Assembly: GCA_910577085.1 (NCBI GenBank)
Contig: CAJTLE010000028.1
Coordinates: forward strand, 1-26,140
Direction: 5' to 3'
From: an uncultured Allobaculum sp.
GTDB taxonomy: Bacteria > Bacillota_I > Bacilli_A > Erysipelotrichales > Erysipelotrichaceae
Length of the DNA stretch: 26,140 nucleotides
How positions within the stretch are numbered: position 1 is the first letter of the stretch; each line of letters begins with the position of its first letter. Below the pieces are notes generated by a model. It saw only the letters and a list, made by a program, of their open reading frames with translations, was not told the DNA's origin and ran no database searches. Below, in pieces: positions 14,698 through 22,123 of the stretch. Position numbers and translations under genes: made by a program.

Positions 14698-14747
14698 GCC
14701 ATCAATGGTCTGCCGACCTGACAGAAATGGTCTGCTTACACGATGGC
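14698..14747 (-). ncRNA. Candidate three-way-junction leader of rimM-trmD
   Basis: On the minus strand GCCATC (14742-14747) pairs with GATGGC (14698-14703). Inside, CAGA/TCTG forms a hairpin with loop CCATT, and GGTC/GACC forms another with loop GGCA, giving a compact branched fold about 20 bases before the AGGAGG. The segment also holds two copies of GCAGACCATT. The structure was found by eye and has no known family match. Confidence 0.3.
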
Positions 14748-14793
14748 TGTGTATCTTCCTGAGGCAATCGTACTTCATTTTCATAAGTGAAAA

Positions 14794-14842
14794 GAGCCAA
14801 CTGCCTGAAGGCTCAAAAAAAGGGCGCAGTTTCCTGCAGCCC
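14794..14842 (-). terminator. Tandem terminators after khpA
   Basis: The first on the minus strand is strong: GGGC(T)GCAG, a GAAA tetraloop, CTGCGCCC, then seven T (14815-14842). The second, GAGCC / GGCTC followed by four T (14794-14814), backs it up. Together they separate ffh-rpsP-khpA from rimM-trmD, which is a single operon in many relatives. Confidence 0.9.
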
Positions 14843-14883
14843 TGGTGTTTCTGGTTACCAGCCCAAATCGATTTTAAAGTCGA

Positions 14884-15132
14884 TTAATAGGCTTCAAATT
14901 TTACAAGAACGCGTTTTTTTGTGGCTCTTGCTGCAGCACTCATTGCAGAGCGGATTGCAGTGGCTAAAGCACCACGCCGGCCGATCAGGCGGGCGATATC
15001 CTTGTCGTCTGCATAGACGTAAAGGAGAATTTCCTTTTCGTTGGTCGAAGACAATGTCTTAACAGACAGAGCTTCTGGATGAGTGGTCAGTGGAACACAC
15101 AGATCAAACAGAGTTTTCTCGAGATCAACCAT
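14884..15132 (-). CDS. khpA: KH-domain RNA-binding protein KhpA (YlqC)
   Basis: KhpA is a small KH protein that partners KhpB (Jag) and influences small-RNA activity, cell length and cell-wall growth in Gram-positive bacteria. The 82-residue product is almost entirely one KH domain: 'KTLFDLCVPLTTHPEAL', then the core with the GxxG loop 'LIGRRGALATAIRSAMSAAA', then a terminal strand 'RVLVKFEAY'. The length is usual. It lies 58 bases after rpsP, separated by a small perfect hairpin, and the ribosome site is weak (purine-rich AAGAAAGAAAAG), so its output may be lower than S16. The rpsP-khpA order is conserved in Firmicutes. Confidence 0.92.
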   Translation of the reverse strand: MVDLEKTLFDLCVPLTTHPEALSVKTLSSTNEKEILLYVYADDKDIARLIGRRGALATAIRSAMSAAARATKKRVLVKFEAY

Positions 15133-15160
15133 GAATTTTACCGTTTCTTTTCTTTCTTGT

Positions 15161-15176
15161 GACCTGTATTCAGGTC
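15161..15176 (-). other. Intercistronic hairpin between rpsP and khpA
   Basis: GACCTG (15161-15166) and CAGGTC (15171-15176) form a perfect 6-base stem with a 4-base loop, followed on the minus strand by purines rather than T. It is not a terminator; it may stabilise or process the upstream rpsP message. Confidence 0.5.
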
Positions 15177-15190
15177 AGTAACGTTAAGAC

Positions 15191-15460
15191 TTACTTACCG
15201 AGTTTGGAGTTGTGGAAAGCAGTCATTACGCCTTCTCTGGAGAGAATGGAACGTACAGTATCGGAAGGCTGTGCACCCTGTTTGAGCCATTTTAAAGCGG
15301 CTTCGCGGTTCAGTTCAACAGCTTCTTCGCCTTTAATTGGATTATAAGTTCCGATTTCTTCGATGAAGCGGCCGTCTCTAGGACTTCTGGAGTCAGCAGC
15401 AACGATTCTGTAGAAAGGCTGTCCTTTCTTACCCATTCTTCTTAAACGCAGTTTTACCAT
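15191..15460 (-). CDS. rpsP: 30S ribosomal protein S16
   Basis: S16 binds the 5' domain of 16S rRNA early in 30S assembly. The 89-residue product is complete: 'MVKLRLRRMGKKGQPFYRIV' then 'AADSRSPRDGRFIEEIGTYN', and 'LNREAALKWLKQGAQPSDTV'. AAAGGA lies 11 bases before the ATG, and a strong promoter of its own is found 57-85 bases upstream. It is followed by khpA. Confidence 0.97.
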   Translation of the reverse strand: MVKLRLRRMGKKGQPFYRIVAADSRSPRDGRFIEEIGTYNPIKGEEAVELNREAALKWLKQGAQPSDTVRSILSREGVMTAFHNSKLGK

Positions 15461-15516
15461 GATTTTCTATATCCTTTCAAAGTGAGTATTCACTATTACT
15501 TTTTGATTGCCGGTTT

Positions 15517-15545
15517 ATCTTACAATACGCAGACAAGGGCGTCAA
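15517..15545 (-). promoter_or_regulatory. Promoter of rpsP-khpA
   Basis: The minus strand reads TTGACG (15540-15545), 17 bases, then TAAGAT (15517-15522). The -35 box overlaps the stop codon of the upstream gene and the 3' arm of a perfect GTCAAGC/GCTTGAC hairpin. A small stem AGTGA/TCACT lies in the leader at 15481-15494. Confidence 0.85.
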
Positions 15546-16177
15546 GCATTTTTGCTTGACACTTTCACCTTCACTTTGAGCGGCGTCATTTTGTGAATGT
15601 AGCGCGACGGATATTGATCCTGATCATTTTCACGGACAAAGAAACTGCGCGCAAACCACGAACCATCCTGGTCCTGAGAAATACCAACATGGATGGTTCT
15701 GTTTCCATAGACTCGATAAAGCAGAATATCTGATTTTAGCTTGCTGCCGGGGACCTTTTTGGGATCAAAGAGCACGGCACTCGGATCGTTGACTGTTTCA
15801 ATCAGCTGTTCGATCATGGCGTATTCATTGGCGTAATACTGCACCTGATCCGGATTGATCTGCCGCAGCATTTTCATCGTGATTTTGCCGTTTTGAATAT
15901 TTCGCCAGCCTTTCATCCCCGAAAACTCATCGAGATCAGGGGTGTAGTCTTTAACAATCGAACCGATCGAAAACAAATGACAGAAGGCCGAGCGGTCAAA
16001 GACCAGATCCGCCTTGAAGGGGGTCTTCCCTTTTTGCTGGAACGTATACCGGAAGGTCCGGTCCGTCAGCTCTTGTTCATATCGATCCGCAAGGGCTGCA
16101 AGCGAGGGTGTGGCCATGCCAGGAAGCAGGGCTCTGGCAACGGACCACAACAGCTTGACTAAGCGTGATGAGGGCAT
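15542..16177 (-). CDS. Putative PBECR4-family nuclease-like protein
   Basis: The 211-residue product is not a known partner of ffh or rpsP. From about residue 55 it reads 'ADLVFDRSAFCHLFSIGSIV', then 'FSGMKGWRNIQNGKITMKML', and later 'DPSAVLFDPKKVPGSKLKSD' and 'ILLYRVYGNRTIHVGISQDQ' ending in 'FVRENDQDQYPSRYIHKMTP'. This order (F..HL.GI, G...W..I.NGKI, D.LLY, FFVR) fits my memory of PBECR4, one of the phage Barnase-EndoU-ColicinE5/D-RelE-like nuclease families; the match is from memory, not a search. An N-terminal hydrophobic helix precedes it. The ATG is 3 bases after the ffh TAA and in the same frame. No immunity gene is visible beside it. Confidence 0.75.
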   Translation of the reverse strand: MPSSRLVKLLWSVARALLPGMATPSLAALADRYEQELTDRTFRYTFQQKGKTPFKADLVFDRSAFCHLFSIGSIVKDYTPDLDEFSGMKGWRNIQNGKITMKMLRQINPDQVQYYANEYAMIEQLIETVNDPSAVLFDPKKVPGSKLKSDILLYRVYGNRTIHVGISQDQDGSWFARSFFVRENDQDQYPSRYIHKMTPLKVKVKVSSKNA

Positions 16178-16180
16178 AGC

Positions 16181-17605
16181 TTATTTCTTTTTCTTCTTTT
16201 TCTTGGACGTTTTCTGTTTCTTACTGCCCGAATGCTTGCCGGCACCATACATACCACCGCCGCGCTGCATGGAGGCAAACGGGTTTCCAAATGGATTGCC
16301 AAATCCGCCGCCCGACATCATCTTGGACAGCTGCTGCATCTGCTGCTGCTGAGCAATAAGTTTGTTCAGGTCAGCGACTTTCAGACCGGCACCCTTGGCA
16401 ATACGCTGTTTGCGGGAGCTTTTCAGGCATTCTGGATGTTCACGTTCATACGGAGTCATGGACTGGATCAATGCTTTCATGTGCTTGATCTGTTCCGTCA
16501 TCTTTTCGTCATCGACTTTTGGAGCCATCTTGCCCATGCCTGGAATTTTGGAGATCAGTCCGGAGAAAGATCCCAATTTATTCATCTGTTCAAACTGGCT
16601 GAGCAGATCGTTGAACGTAAAGACACCGGCCATCATGCGGGATGCAGATTCTGCGGCTGCCTTTTCGTCAATTTTGTCCTGAGCCTGTTCGATCAGGGTG
16701 AGCATGTCGCCCATGCCAAGAATTCGAGCGGCCATACGGTCTGGGTGGAATTCTTCAAGATCTTCAACCTTTTCACCGTTGGAAACAAAGAGCACTGGCA
16801 CTTTGGTGATGGAACGAACGGATAACAGACCACCGCCGCGGGCATCACCATCCATTTTGGTAACAACAAGACCGGTGATATCCAGTTTGTCATTGAAATC
16901 ACGGGCAACCGTTACGATATCCTGACCCGTCATGGCATCGACGGTCAGCAGGATATCCTGCGGCTGGATTTCTTCTTTCATTTCCGATAATTCGTTCATC
17001 AATGCTTCATCGATGTGCAGACGACCGGCAGTATCGAAAATGATGACATCATAGCCTTTTTCTTTCGCGTATTCTTTTGCACACTTGGCGGTATAGACAG
17101 CTGGTGTTTCTGCTCCTAACGAGAAGACTTCTACATCAATCTGTTTACCGAGTGTTTTTAACTGCTCAATTGCGGCTGGACGGACAACGTCGCAGGCAGC
17201 GAGCAGGACTTTTTTGTTCTGTTTGTTTTTCAGAAAGCGGGCAATTTTTGCTGCAGCGGTTGTTTTACCAGTACCCTGCAGACCAACCATCATGACAGAG
17301 GTAATGCCCTGATCATTCATGACCAGTTTTGCCTGGTCAGGTCCTAAGATTTTTTCCAGTTCATCGCGGACGATCTTAACGACCATCTGTCCGGGGTCGA
17401 AGCTTTCAAGCACTTCCCGGCCCATGGCCTTTTCTTTAATATCGTTGATGAAGTCCTTGACAACCTGGTAGTTGACATCTGCTTCAAGAAGTGACATTCG
17501 GACTTCTTTGAGCATGTCATTCATATTGGCTTCGGTCAGCTTTCCTTTGCCTGAAATTTTCTTCAGCGCACTTGAAAGCTTTTCCGAAAGAGATTCAAAA
17601 GCCAT
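16181..17605 (-). CDS. ffh: Signal recognition particle protein Ffh
   Basis: Ffh (SRP54) binds signal sequences on translating ribosomes and, with FtsY, directs them to the Sec translocon. The 474-residue product has an N domain (to about 85), the G domain with 'GLQGTGKTTAAAKIARFL' (P-loop), 'DTAGRLHIDEAL' and 'TKMDGDARGGGLLSVR', and a Met-rich M domain with 'SKIPGMGKMAP' and the SRP-RNA-binding 'SRKQRIAKGAG'. After the M domain come Gly/Phe/Asn-Pro repeats and a tail ending in seven Lys, longer than many Ffh. The usual upstream ylxM is absent; ffh starts from its own promoter right after a terminator. TGGAG precedes the ATG. Confidence 0.97.
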   Translation of the reverse strand: MAFESLSEKLSSALKKISGKGKLTEANMNDMLKEVRMSLLEADVNYQVVKDFINDIKEKAMGREVLESFDPGQMVVKIVRDELEKILGPDQAKLVMNDQGITSVMMVGLQGTGKTTAAAKIARFLKNKQNKKVLLAACDVVRPAAIEQLKTLGKQIDVEVFSLGAETPAVYTAKCAKEYAKEKGYDVIIFDTAGRLHIDEALMNELSEMKEEIQPQDILLTVDAMTGQDIVTVARDFNDKLDITGLVVTKMDGDARGGGLLSVRSITKVPVLFVSNGEKVEDLEEFHPDRMAARILGMGDMLTLIEQAQDKIDEKAAAESASRMMAGVFTFNDLLSQFEQMNKLGSFSGLISKIPGMGKMAPKVDDEKMTEQIKHMKALIQSMTPYEREHPECLKSSRKQRIAKGAGLKVADLNKLIAQQQQMQQLSKMMSGGGFGNPFGNPFASMQRGGGMYGAGKHSGSKKQKTSKKKKKKK

Positions 17606-17640
17606 CGTAATTCTCCATTCTATTTCTGTCCTATCTTGTT

Positions 17641-17669
17641 ATTGTACAGGATTTTTAACTCCATGCCAA
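17641..17669 (-). promoter_or_regulatory. Promoter of ffh
   Basis: The minus strand reads TTGGCA (17664-17669), 17 bases, then TACAAT (17641-17646) with an upstream TG. The -35 box abuts the terminator of the upstream operon. Confidence 0.85.
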
Positions 17670-17694
17670 AAGCCGCTGGAGTCCAGCGGCTTTT
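17668..17694. terminator. Symmetric terminator between the glycosyltransferase gene and ffh
   Basis: A near-perfect stem, AAAAGCCGCTGGA with TCCAGCGGCTTTT, has T on both sides: four on the minus strand, six on the plus strand. It ends the TPR-permease-glycosyltransferase operon on the minus strand and would also stop any plus-strand readthrough. Confidence 0.8.
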
Positions 17695-17767
17695 TTGCGA
17701 AATTTAAAGGAGTCCTGACCATTTCAGGATTGGTTTCCTGTCCCTTGACCTCTGTGAGCAGAACAGT

Positions 17768-18985
17768 TTATTCGTTTTCGGGTTTAATGACAGTCTGTAA
17801 GTCTGTCTTCTCCAGCGTGTCTGGTTCATTTTGAGCCGTCTGATTTTTGTCAGGCTGCGACTTTTCCGGTTCTGTTTGCTGACCCTCAAAGGAATGCAGT
17901 CTGCTTTCCGCAGCACTGGCCAGACCATGAATCTGTGCCACGTCTTCTGGTGTGATCTTTTCAAAATCAGGTTTAATTTTGCGGGCAGCTTCATCAATCA
18001 ATTTGTTCCAGTCCAGATCGGCTGGCGGGTTTTCGAGGATCTGACGGGTATTTTCATCCATATCCACAATCGAATCGCCCAGTTTGAGCTCCGCCAGTTT
18101 CAGCCATGCCTCGTAGGCAGCTTTCATAACGGGCGAGAAATTCAGCTTACTCCAGTCAATGTTAGCCCCGACAAATTTTGGGTCATCCTTGCGGCGCGAG
18201 AAGACAATGAGCGTATAGATCAGCACCATATCGGTATTGTATTGGGCCTGGTCGAAGGAAAACTTCTCATTGGGAAAGCGTTTTTTAAGATATTCTTCCT
18301 GATACTGATAGGCCCGGCGCATTCCATACACGGTTGCTAAAGACATACAGTTGGTGAGCGATCCCATGCGTTGTTCATAGTGGTAGAAGCGTTCAGGAAT
18401 GGTTCCGACCCGGTTGGCGTTGGCGATCGTTTTAAAGATTGTGCACGTATCTTCAAAGCCTTTCATGTTTTCCGGAAACGTAATGCCATCAAACAGCTCT
18501 TTTTTATACAGTTTGCCCCAGGGGTAATTGTTGAGATACTTCTCTCCGACCAGAGCATGCAGTGCTTCCAGATTGGTAAAGGTCTTATTGCCGGTCGGTC
18601 TTCTGAAAAAGGGCACCGGACCAAAGTCCATGACAAAGTTGCACTGCACCAGATCCAGATCACGCTCTTTGAGGGCATTGACCATGACCTCTACCATATC
18701 CGGCTCAATATAATCATCGCTGTCCACAAACAGAATCAGATCCCCATTAGCCTTACGCAAAGCCCGGTTTCGGGTTTTGGAAATCCCGGAATTGGCATAG
18801 GAAAACACATGAACGCGCTCATCCTTTTCCTGATAAGCGAGCAGTTTTTCTAAGGAGTTATCCGTCGAGCCATCGTTGATGACAACGACTTCCAGATTTG
18901 AATACGTCTGGTTGAGCAGACTGTCCATACAACGATCCAGATACGGAGCGGTGTTGTAGACAGGAACAAGAATCGAAACGAGCAT
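17768..18985 (-). CDS. Family 2 glycosyltransferase
   Basis: The 405-residue product has a GT-A fold at the N-terminus: 'MLVSILVPVYNTAPYLDRCM', 'VVVINDGSTDNSLEKL' and the metal/nucleotide-sugar motif 'LFVDSDDYIEPDM' (about residues 85-97), with 'ISKTRNRALRKANGD' just before it. Such enzymes add sugars to surface polysaccharides or teichoic acids; the donor cannot be read from sequence. GGAGG lies directly before an ATG at 18991 and 6 bases before 18985, which is chosen. The C-terminal 50 or so residues are a Gln/Glu/Asp/Lys/Pro-rich tail. It is the last gene of the TPR-permease-glycosyltransferase operon. Confidence 0.9.
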   Translation of the reverse strand: MLVSILVPVYNTAPYLDRCMDSLLNQTYSNLEVVVINDGSTDNSLEKLLAYQEKDERVHVFSYANSGISKTRNRALRKANGDLILFVDSDDYIEPDMVEVMVNALKERDLDLVQCNFVMDFGPVPFFRRPTGNKTFTNLEALHALVGEKYLNNYPWGKLYKKELFDGITFPENMKGFEDTCTIFKTIANANRVGTIPERFYHYEQRMGSLTNCMSLATVYGMRRAYQYQEEYLKKRFPNEKFSFDQAQYNTDMVLIYTLIVFSRRKDDPKFVGANIDWSKLNFSPVMKAAYEAWLKLAELKLGDSIVDMDENTRQILENPPADLDWNKLIDEAARKIKPDFEKITPEDVAQIHGLASAAESRLHSFEGQQTEPEKSQPDKNQTAQNEPDTLEKTDLQTVIKPENE

Positions 18986-19004
18986 ACACATCCTCCAGTT
19001 GTTT

Positions 19005-19838
19005 TTATTTTTCGACAAACAGATGGTCGATACAAAGATTCCACAGTTTTTCAAACGCAAACACCAGCAGAATCAGCCAGATCGACCACGCAAAGACACC
19101 AGCCAGATTCAGATCCAGTCTGGCCGCCTGAATTTTCTTGCCCATGCCCGGCGCAATGCCCGTCAAGATTTCACTGGTCACACAGGCTTTAAAGCAAAGC
19201 GATGACGCGTTTTTTAATGCAGCCAGAAACGCCGGACGCAGCATGGGAAAGCAGACCCGCAGCATCAGTACGATTCTGGGCTGGTTGTAAACAATCCAGA
19301 TGGGCCGGTACTGATGAATCAGTTCGGTCAGCTGCTCATACAGACTGCGATAGATTAACGGAAAAAGCAAAAACACTCCCGTAAGAATGACCGTTGTATT
19401 TCGATCTGTCCAGAACAGAAGCAAAATAATGTAACAGACATTGGGCACTGTCTGCAAAATGGACACCAGCCGGTTTAAAAACTCCCTTGCCGGTACATAG
19501 AAGGCACCCGCAAAGGAAGCCGGAATCGCCAGGACAAAAGAGATGGCCAAAGCCCCCAGTGCCCGGCCAATCGTCCAGGCAATTGAGGCCAAAAAGCCGG
19601 GAGTTTGGGCCTGCTCAATCATCTGGCCAAGCGTCTCTAAAGGTGAGGGACAGATCAAAGAATTGTGCATGGCCCATGCGGCAATCTGCCACACACTGAG
19701 AACGGTAACCAGAAAAGCCAGCCAATAGAAAAAGCCATTCGCCGTATGAGCATCCGGCGATTTGGCTTTGTTCTGGTTTCTATTTGATTGTTTTTTCTTA
19801 TGACTTTTCTTCGGGCTCAAGGAAGAAACAGACATCAT
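19005..19838 (-). CDS. ABC transporter permease (nitrate/taurine-type, BPD_transp_1)
   Basis: The 277-residue product has six or so membrane segments after a Lys-rich cytoplasmic N-terminus (about 35 residues), 'WLAFLVTVLSVWQIAAWAMH' being the first. The last part reads 'LKNASSLCFKACVTSEILTG' and 'GMGKKIQAARLDLNLAGVFA', the pattern of SsuC/TauC-type permeases. The coupling loop that normally reads EAA...G...P is only partly kept ('YNQPRIVLMLRVCFP'), without the Gly. No ATPase or binding protein gene is in the window, so the substrate is unknown. The ATG overlaps the preceding TPR gene's stop (ATGATG; overlap of 4 bases, or 1 for the second ATG). Confidence 0.85.
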   Translation of the reverse strand: MMSVSSLSPKKSHKKKQSNRNQNKAKSPDAHTANGFFYWLAFLVTVLSVWQIAAWAMHNSLICPSPLETLGQMIEQAQTPGFLASIAWTIGRALGALAISFVLAIPASFAGAFYVPAREFLNRLVSILQTVPNVCYIILLLFWTDRNTTVILTGVFLLFPLIYRSLYEQLTELIHQYRPIWIVYNQPRIVLMLRVCFPMLRPAFLAALKNASSLCFKACVTSEILTGIAPGMGKKIQAARLDLNLAGVFAWSIWLILLVFAFEKLWNLCIDHLFVEK

Positions 19839-22048
19839 TTTGGCTTTCTTCCATCCTGTGCCTGATTCTTACTGGATCCATCGGGACTGTTCTTTGAACC
19901 AGTACCCATCTCATTTTGAGCCGAGTCATTTTGAGTGGAATCCTGTTGATCTAATTCGTCCGAACGATCCGAACTGCTTTTGGAGTTCTTTTTATGAGCA
20001 GCTTTTGGCCGTTTGGAAGCCGTCCGTTTCTGCTTTCTGCCCGACGGTTTCTCTTCAAGCTCTTGAACCGGCTTCTCCAGTTCGGAAAGATCCAGCAGAT
20101 CTTTCAGTTCTTTATATTCATCGGAAGAAGCCGGCAGTTCTTTTCTGGAATTCGATGACGGCAGCACGCCAAATCCCGGAATTTCTTCTTCCAGACCCTG
20201 ACCATGTAAAAATTCTTCTTTCCAGTCGCGGCCAAGCAGCTCACGAACAGCTTTTTCAAACTCTTCCGGATCCTCTGATCCCTGAATCTCGTCACGAAGC
20301 TGTTCCACCACTTCATCAAGCACCTGCTCAAAGAAAAGATTCATGGAGTTTAAAAGCTCGGTGTTCAGCTCCTGGGAACCGCCTTCAGGAAGGATCGGTT
20401 CTTCTTTGGAAACAGGTTTTCCTTTTTCATGCGGTTTTGGCAAAGACTCCAGCGGTGCAACCGGGTCACCCCACTTTTCACCGGAATAGTATTTATCCAG
20501 ATACTCCTGACCAAGCTTGTGCATCGGTTTCCAGGCTGGATCTTTCATGATATCGACCGTCAGAATCGTCCACAGATAACTGTGCATCAGTTCCCACTGA
20601 TTATCTCTGCCCGTGTAGTTTTCAGCTTCCTGAAGCATCTGTTTGAACACCTGTTTAAAGTGTCCGACAGAATGGAACTGGAAAGCCCGATGCAGGATAA
20701 AGATCTGGTCTACCAGATAGGCATGGACGGTTGGATAGTCTTCAACGTCCGGACGTCCGCTTGGGTAGTCCGAAGAAAACTGCATGAACAGTTCTGCCGC
20801 AAGCAGGGTGGTAATGCCATCCGGCAGCATATCGAGATCATATAGATAACGGGCGTGCGTATAGGCCCGGTAATAATCCTGACAATCGAGTGCCTGCATA
20901 AGCAGGGCCCGATGGACAAACATCGTTTCGGCTGCCGTAAAGGTATCGGGAATACCGACTTCGTTAAACATTTCCCGGACGACTTTCGAGAGGGCTTTTC
21001 CTTTTGAAGCGGAATACATATACAGCTCAAACAGACAGTCAGAATCTCCTTTGGTCTGTTCAAAAAAGGATCGAAGGTATTTGGCCTGGACTTGTGGAGT
21101 ATAGTCAAGCCACGCCAGCGAGCGAAGTTTTAAACTCAGAGCGGAAGTGGCATCACTGATCAAGGTCAGTTTGTCATCGATGGGCATCAGTAAAACCTTA
21201 CGATACAATTTTTTGGCAGCCCGCAGATCACCATTGGCCTCCTCCAGTACCGCATCCATATAGTTGGCCAGTTCATTTTCCGGCTGTTCTCTCAACATTC
21301 GGCCAATGATCTCTTCAAAGCTTTCCGGCTGATGGTGGATGATGTTCTCCAGAGCGTCAATAGAAATGCTGATCATATTGACCAGCGTTGGATATAAAGC
21401 CTGCTGGACTGCGGGTGGGAAGAAGTTGCTCATCAGAATGTCGGCTTCATTGAAGGTCATCAACAAGTCCGCCAGCCATTCATATGTTTTATCTTTCGTG
21501 ATGGCTTCCATCTTTTCAAAGCATTCGCGGGCCCGGTCAAGCTTTTCAAGATGCCAGTAGGAAATTCCGGCAATCGCAAAAATCTGCTCATCTTCAATAT
21601 CCAGCGAAACGTCTTCCATATATTTCGCAGCCTGGTCATAGTTTTTCAGACCGAATTCCAGAATGCCGCGCAGATGCAGATACACCAGCGATTCTTCATT
21701 ATCATCGAGTGCATCGGCATCGACTTCATCAAGAGCATCCAGTGCGGCCTGATAGTCTTCCCTGACATACTGGATTCTGGCCGCATTGATCTGGTGGGTC
21801 ACGATTCCAAGGTTTGAGTAGTCAATGGAATCATGCAGTTCCTGCATTGTTTCACTGTCCTGCTCAAGTTCTGCCATATCAAAGGAAACCACTTTCCAGT
21901 ATTCATCCTGACCATATTTGCTTTCGTAGTTATCCAATAGTCTGCGGATTGCTTCTTTATCTCTTCCCTCTGAAATTGCATCCAGAATCTGGTCTTTCAG
22001 TTTCTCCAGTTCAAGATCCTGCGAATCGTACTGATCGGAAAAATCCAT
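19835..22048 (-). CDS. Large TPR-type helical repeat protein with low-complexity tail
   Basis: The 737-residue product is cytoplasmic: no signal peptide or membrane segment. From about residue 20 to 520 it is built of paired helices, with recognisable TPR units such as 'EDYQAALDALDEVD', 'KNYDQAAKYMEDVS' and 'EKLDRARECFEKME'; such scaffolds bind other proteins. The region from about 540 on is acidic, and the last 100 residues are Ser/Gln/Asp/Lys-rich and probably disordered. I recognise no catalytic motif. AAAGGAG, 7 bases before the ATG at 22048, decides the start over ATGs further upstream at 22072, 22084 and 22096. It leads an operon with the permease and glycosyltransferase and has its own promoter. 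Confidence 0.85.
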   Translation of the reverse strand: MDFSDQYDSQDLELEKLKDQILDAISEGRDKEAIRRLLDNYESKYGQDEYWKVVSFDMAELEQDSETMQELHDSIDYSNLGIVTHQINAARIQYVREDYQAALDALDEVDADALDDNEESLVYLHLRGILEFGLKNYDQAAKYMEDVSLDIEDEQIFAIAGISYWHLEKLDRARECFEKMEAITKDKTYEWLADLLMTFNEADILMSNFFPPAVQQALYPTLVNMISISIDALENIIHHQPESFEEIIGRMLREQPENELANYMDAVLEEANGDLRAAKKLYRKVLLMPIDDKLTLISDATSALSLKLRSLAWLDYTPQVQAKYLRSFFEQTKGDSDCLFELYMYSASKGKALSKVVREMFNEVGIPDTFTAAETMFVHRALLMQALDCQDYYRAYTHARYLYDLDMLPDGITTLLAAELFMQFSSDYPSGRPDVEDYPTVHAYLVDQIFILHRAFQFHSVGHFKQVFKQMLQEAENYTGRDNQWELMHSYLWTILTVDIMKDPAWKPMHKLGQEYLDKYYSGEKWGDPVAPLESLPKPHEKGKPVSKEEPILPEGGSQELNTELLNSMNLFFEQVLDEVVEQLRDEIQGSEDPEEFEKAVRELLGRDWKEEFLHGQGLEEEIPGFGVLPSSNSRKELPASSDEYKELKDLLDLSELEKPVQELEEKPSGRKQKRTASKRPKAAHKKNSKSSSDRSDELDQQDSTQNDSAQNEMGTGSKNSPDGSSKNQAQDGRKPK

Positions 22049-22095
22049 AAGTAAATCTCCTTTCTTCCATGGCATCAAATTGCTCATCAGATGCA

Positions 22096-22123
22096 TCTAT
22101 AAGTTTCCACTAAACCATCTCAA
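22096..22123 (-). promoter_or_regulatory. Promoter of the TPR-permease-glycosyltransferase operon
   Basis: The minus strand reads TTGAGA (22118-22123), 16 bases, then TATAGA (22096-22101). The leader to the ATG at 22048 is about 40 bases, which also excludes the start at 22096. Confidence 0.7.

Noticed and set aside
14705..14760. Upstream start for rimM and a promoter TACGAT at 14767-14772
   Set aside because: The longer rimM frame lacks a ribosome site and crosses the leader; TACGAT has no matching -35.
16181..16240. Programmed frameshift at the A-rich end of ffh
   Set aside because: The following gene is already in the same frame, so a shift would not join them; the A runs merely encode poly-Lys.
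19840..20550. Plus-strand ORF of 236 codons opposite the TPR gene
   Set aside because: Shadow frame over the low-complexity tail; the TPR gene has a good ribosome site, promoter and operon context.
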